Shown here one piece after another: positions 60,719-64,000 of a stretch of 64,000 nucleotides of DNA. The DNA comes from Streptomyces shenzhenensis. GTDB taxonomy: Bacteria; Actinomycetota; Actinomycetes; Streptomycetales; Streptomycetaceae. Under the pieces are notes generated by a model. The model was given only the letters and a program-made list of their open reading frames with translations. It made no database searches and had not been told where the DNA came from. A program made the position numbers and the translations under genes. The stretch is from NCBI RefSeq assembly GCF_021462265.1, contig NZ_JAJONF010000031.1, positions 49,455-113,454 on the forward strand, read 5' to 3'. Each line of letters starts with the position of its first letter. The first letter of the stretch is position 1.

Positions 60719-61030
60719 ATGTTCAGTGCGGTGGCTTTCGGCGCTGGTGGTGCCCTCTGGCTCGCGCTCGGCATGTGAGCCGTCCGGCGGCAACGCCGCA
60801 GGCAGGCCGGCACCGTCGCCGGGTGGGCCGCACTGGCCCTCGGCACGGCGCAGTTGATCCACGCGGCAGGCTCCCTGACCGGCGACCGCCAGCCGCTCGG
60901 CCTCGTCCTCGCCACCTGCTGCGCGGTACTCAGCATCGTCGGCTCCCTCCTGGCGGCCCGCGACCGGGTCACGTACCGCAACGGTCCGGCCAGCCGGAAG
61001 CGCCGGAAACTCCCGCCGATCCGCCCATGA
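60719..61030 (+). pseudogene. Small membrane protein gene interrupted by an in-frame TGA
   Basis: The ATG at 60719 follows a perfect ribosome site (AGGAGG). After MFSAVAFGAGGALWLALGM a TGA stop (60776-60778) interrupts, but the same frame continues for 84 codons (AGTVAGWAALALGTAQLIHA, then LGLVLATCCAVLSIVGSLLA and a basic end) to TGA at 61028. The whole would be a 103-residue protein with three membrane segments and a basic tail. Either a nonsense mutation, or read-through. Confidence 0.6.
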
Positions 61031-61072
61031 CGGGTCGCGAGCGCTGAGAGGCCGACGCCGTATCGCCGCCAG

Positions 61073-61107
61073 CCGCCGACCGCCGACCGCCGACCGCCGA
61101 CCGCCGA
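61073..61107 (+). repeat. 7-base tandem repeat, five copies
   Basis: CCGCCGA is repeated five times, ending in CCTAGG. It lies between the broken membrane gene and the DUF2231 gene, where no gene is seen. Confidence 0.85.
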
Positions 61108-61251
61108 CCTAGGCTGCCGCACCGCATTCGGTACTCCATACGCGCGCGCATCCCTGCGCGCGAACGACGGCCGCCCCACAATGTCCGAAACAGCAGATTT
61201 TGGGATGTTGGCGCCGCACTCGCGTGCCACCCGCGTGCCTGAGGAGCTTCC

Positions 61252-61806
61252 GTGGATGTCGGGCTGATCAACGGCCTTCCCGGCCACCCCCTCTTCGTTC
61301 ACAGCTCTGTGGTGCTCGTCCCGCTGACAGCGTTGGCACTTCTCGTCTGTGTGCTGTGGCCGTCGGCAGCGCGTCGGCTCAGCTGGGTGCTGCCCGCACT
61401 GGGGCTGGTCACCCTGGTTCTGGTGGTGCTGACCACCGAATCCGGCGAGTGGCTGGAGGAGCGAGTACAGGAGACCGCGCTGGTGGAAGAGCACGCCGAG
61501 ATGGGATCTGAACTTACTCCGTGGGTCATCGCCCTGTTCGTGCTGACGGTCGCCGTCTGGCTGCTCGGCCGTGTCGGCTCTCGATGGGATCGTGATGGCG
61601 GCGGTGCTGCCGGGAGCTCCACGGAGGGCGGGGCCTCGGTTACGGCTCGGCGGGCCGCTTCCGTTCCGGTACGGGTCGCAGTGCTGGTGCTCGCCCTGGT
61701 CGTGGCCGTTGGCGCAGCCGTTGAGGTGTACCGGATCGGGGACTCGGGCGCCAAGGCGGTCTGGCACGGCCGCTTCTCGACAACCGGGGCCGGCGGCGGG
61801 GGGTGA
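61252..61806 (+). CDS. DUF2231-family membrane protein
   Basis: A 184-residue protein with four membrane segments and GTG start after GAGGAG. The N-terminal INGLPGHPLFVHSSVVLVPL, with His residues facing the membrane start, is the DUF2231 signature. The family is thought to bind heme or to act in membrane redox; this is not settled. A Gly/Ser loop separates the third and fourth segments. It is convergent with the rubrerythrin-like gene. Confidence 0.85.
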   Translation: MDVGLINGLPGHPLFVHSSVVLVPLTALALLVCVLWPSAARRLSWVLPALGLVTLVLVVLTTESGEWLEERVQETALVEEHAEMGSELTPWVIALFVLTVAVWLLGRVGSRWDRDGGGAAGSSTEGGASVTARRAASVPVRVAVLVLALVVAVGAAVEVYRIGDSGAKAVWHGRFSTTGAGGGG

Positions 61807-61910
61807 CGCGCCAGAAGGTGCGTCACCGTCAGCTCGGGCACCGCCCGCGAAGCCCGACCGGCCGGACGTTCCCGCCTTGTGTCCGACCGGTCGCGCGGCT
61901 CAGCCAGGCG

Positions 61911-62915
61911 TCACCGCAGCTGGTTGAGTGCCTGCTGGAACGCGGCCGCGTGGGTGGCCTCGTCGGCTGCCGTGTTGCGGAAGTAGCGGGCGGCGGCGCT
62001 GTCGCCGACGGCGGTGGCCCGCTTGGCAAATCCCGGATACACGGTGGACACCTCGCCGCGCTCGCCGGTGATGGCCGTGCGCAGGTTCGTCTTCGTCGTG
62101 CGGACCAGGCCGGCCAGGACCGCTTCGCCGGCGAAGTGCTCGTGCAGCTCGACCCCCGCGGTGCCCTCGAACAGGCGGGCCAGGGCAGCGTTGCCGGTCT
62201 GCCTGGCGTGGGCGGCGTAGAGCAGGTACTTGGCGTTGGCGAGTGCCTCGCCGTGCATGGCGGTGTCGAGGTTGGCCTTGGTGCGGGCGGCCTTCACCTT
62301 GGGCAGTCCGGCGGGCACCGGCACCGTTTTGGCCATCGGTGGTGCCGGGATGGCGCCGCGGCCGGTGGTCAGGACCGTGAGCGCGGTGCGGTAGGCGTTT
62401 CGGTGGCGGCCCTCGTCCGCGGCGATCTCGGTGAACAGATCGGCGGCCTTCAGGTCTCCGTCCTTGCGGGCCTGTTCGGCGAAGCCGCGGTACATGACCT
62501 GGTGCTCGTAGCTTTCGCCGTTGATGGACTGGCGCAGGTTGGCCGCGTTCGTGCCGACGGTGCCGGCCAGGGCCGCGGCCTCGCGCAGGTGCTCGTTCAG
62601 CTCGGTCTGTGCCGTGGAGCGAAAGAGCGCACCCACAGCCTGGCCGGCCTTGTTGATGACGAGCTTGCCGCCGGACGACCAGGTCCGGCCGTCGGCCTGG
62701 ACGGCGAAGAGGCTGTACGAGGCGTTCGCGTACGCCTCACCCTTCATGGCAGCGGCCAGGTCGGAGAGGGTCTGCGTGCGCAGAGCCCGGGCAGGGGTGC
62801 TCGTCGTCCGGGCCTGATCGGCCGGCACGGCAAGGACCACGGCCGTGGCCGCCTGGGACGCGGCGGTCAGCGCGCACAGGCTCACCAGAAGCGTGCGCAT
62901 CGAGTGGCGGAACAT
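61911..62915 (-). CDS. Exported protein with two rubrerythrin/ferritin-like di-iron domains
   Basis: A 334-residue protein. A signal peptide (about 1-32) precedes two four-helix ferritin-like domains. Domain 1 (about 48-170) has GEAYANASYSLF, TELNEHLREAAAL, NGESYEHQVMY and ADEGRHRNAYR; domain 2 (about 200-332) has HGEALANAKYLLYA, VELHEHFAGEAVL, TGERGEVSTVYP and ADEATHAAAF. The Glu and ExxH residues for a di-iron centre are present in both. There is no rubredoxin domain. It could scavenge peroxide or store iron outside the membrane. ATG 62915 follows AAAGGAGGACGC. Confidence 0.85.
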   Translation of the reverse strand: MFRHSMRTLLVSLCALTAASQAATAVVLAVPADQARTTSTPARALRTQTLSDLAAAMKGEAYANASYSLFAVQADGRTWSSGGKLVINKAGQAVGALFRSTAQTELNEHLREAAALAGTVGTNAANLRQSINGESYEHQVMYRGFAEQARKDGDLKAADLFTEIAADEGRHRNAYRTALTVLTTGRGAIPAPPMAKTVPVPAGLPKVKAARTKANLDTAMHGEALANAKYLLYAAHARQTGNAALARLFEGTAGVELHEHFAGEAVLAGLVRTTKTNLRTAITGERGEVSTVYPGFAKRATAVGDSAAARYFRNTAADEATHAAAFQQALNQLR

Positions 62916-63350
62916 GCGTCCTCCTTTCGGGGGCACCTCTGGGGTGCAAGCACCCCCACCTCATGTCACCCGCACCCGTCCACCGCTGCCCCCTCACGCA
63001 ACCCATTCGGGTGAGCACGCACAGTGACACCCCTGCCCTGCTGCGAGAAGCGCCCCCGCACCGCGCCGTATGCGGGGTCGGGGGCGTGATCACGCGACCT
63101 ACTTCTTCTTGCCCTGAGTCTGGCGGGCCCGTTCTTTTCCCCTGGTCAGCAGGCCGCGCATCCCAACTGACCTGCGGCTGAGCGGTTGTTCTTGGTCGTT
63201 GTTGGTCGTCCTCGGAGGGCCCAGAGTGGGCCCAGCGTGGACCCGTCTCCGTCGTAACCGAGTCATCACGAGGAGAGCAGGAAGGACCGCCCTGTCTGTA
63301 AGTACTTGTTTTGGGGTCTGGCCCAAGTTGTGTGGACCGGTGACGGAGTT
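62916..63350. other. 435-base region without a confident gene
   Basis: It holds the promoter of the rubrerythrin-like gene. Minus-strand text around 63110-63260 ends in a lysine/arginine-rich frame (RARQTQGKKK) and the words GGGCCCAGAGTGGGCCCAGC; these may be debris of a mobile element but I cannot place them. Confidence 0.35.
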
Positions 63351-63797
63351 TCACGCGAGGAGAACACGCTTTCGAAGGAGCGGGAATCCGGCGCGGTCGA
63401 ACATCTGCCGTTTGAGCGTCTTGATCCGGTTGACTGTTCCTTCGACGGGTCCGGAGTTCCAGTCGGTGGTCAGCCCGGCGGTCACCGCGTCGAAGTCGCT
63501 TTCCAGCCCCGGCGCGAAGGTGCTGACTCCGGGCAGGCCCGACGTCACAGCCTCGGTGATCCACTCGGGGAGGCGCAGTCCGTCGAGTGTGGTGAGCATT
63601 TCCGCGAACGAGCTGGTCAGTTCTGCGGCGGACGCCATTTCCGGGCAGCGGTCGAGTACCGCCTTGCGGTGCAGTTTCTCCTCCTTGGTCAGGGTGGCCG
63701 GGTGCCGGGTGAGCCAGCCGGTCACCTGCCGTACCGACAGCGGTGGCGGGGCCGGGACGAAGCCTTCCCGCTGGGGCAGGTCGCGGTTCTGGTCCAC
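63351..63797 (-). pseudogene. C-terminal part of an ISL3-family transposase
   Basis: About 148 residues match the end of ISL3-type DDE transposases: VRQVTGWLTRHPATLTKEEK, LPEWITEAVTSGLPGVSTFA, and the highly conserved TTDWNSGPVEGTVNRIKTLK with RQMFDRAGFPLLRKRVLL. The Glu of GPVEG is the third catalytic acid. A full transposase needs about 400 more residues upstream; the sequence right of 63797 does not continue it in any frame, so the copy is truncated. Confidence 0.8.
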
Positions 63798-64000
63798 TTC
63801 TTGTGGTGTGGTGACGGGTTGTCAGGAGGTAGGGGCGTGATGGTTCACCGCCGCGGCGACAGGCCACGGTGCCCGAAGCTTCGCAGTGGTCTCCCGGGGG
63901 GGATGGGGAGCAGGGCTGGGCGCATCGGACCCGTGTTTTGAGGGGGAGTGCGTGGTCGTTGTGGTCGCTGCGGCCCGGGCAGAGTGCCGGGGCCGCAGTG
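63798..64000. other. Right edge of window, unassigned
   Basis: No reading frame continues the ISL3 transposase and no other gene is recognisable in the last 203 bases. Confidence 0.3.

Noticed and set aside
62990..63330. Text resembling the tail of a phage-type integrase reading frame (basic end, repeated GTGGGCCCA words)
   Set aside because: No catalytic Arg-His-Arg-Tyr residues and no full domain; the similarity is only compositional.

Overview
The window is chromosomal DNA from a Streptomyces or a very close actinomycete. The evidence is very high GC with GC-rich third codon positions, many GTG starts, and several lineage markers: a four-gene conservon (cvnABCD), a CdgB-type diguanylate cyclase, MsiK, the phoU/phoR-phoP locus with PHO boxes, an HTH-DUF5753/DUF397 pair, and ispD-ispF downstream of carD. 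As I remember it, the order msiK - rlmB - cysS - ispF - ispD - carD - phoP - phoR - phoU matches the Streptomyces coelicolor core chromosome, and cdgB/terD lie a little further along there.

Layout. 1-16.2 kb is mostly core: the end of a PfkB sugar kinase, a membrane protein with a carbohydrate-binding-like domain, cdgB, a flavin reductase, the conservon, arfB, terD, an XRE/DUF397 pair, a stand-alone TnpB-related RuvC protein with a scrap of a Uma2-like gene beside it, a GNAT acetyltransferase, an M1 peptidase lipoprotein and an unknown protein. 16.2-21.5 kb is one 1758-residue protein built from six diverged repeats, with an N-terminal LQxxAGN motif. 21.8-28.9 kb holds a pentapeptide-repeat protein, an APH(6)-like kinase, a rhomboid-like membrane protein, a DAO-type oxidoreductase and a large exported protein with seven Cys-containing repeats.

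28.9-44.3 kb is an accessory stretch ending at the 3' side of a tRNA-Thr gene. It has small regulator/enzyme units (Rrf2 + NTF2-like; CGNR regulator + VOC protein; a PNPOx-like protein + ferredoxin + a gutted ferredoxin reductase; two aldo/keto reductases) and a LacI-controlled sugar-uptake cluster (solute-binding lipoprotein, two permeases, esterase, sucrose phosphorylase). The cluster has no ATPase. msiK, the shared ATPase of Streptomyces sugar importers, lies just beyond the tRNA and could energise it. Several degraded gene ends (alpha/beta-hydrolase tails, the reductase) show that the stretch has been reshuffled.

44.6-58.8 kb is core again: msiK, a nucleotidyltransferase, a DoxX-like protein, rlmB, cysS, ispF, ispD, carD, a DUF461-type lipoprotein, phoP-phoR and divergent phoU. 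58.6-64 kb holds a 51-residue Cys-rich peptide, a hydrolase pseudogene, a LanC-like protein with a Cys-Cys-Cys zinc site, a small membrane gene broken by an in-frame TGA, a DUF2231 protein, an exported two-domain rubrerythrin-like protein and the end of an ISL3-type transposase.

The strongest candidates for something undescribed are the six-repeat giant protein, the zinc-ribbon-less TnpB relative, the Cys-rich peptide / LanC-like neighbourhood and the seven-repeat exported protein. All assignments come from reading motifs by eye. No database search was run.
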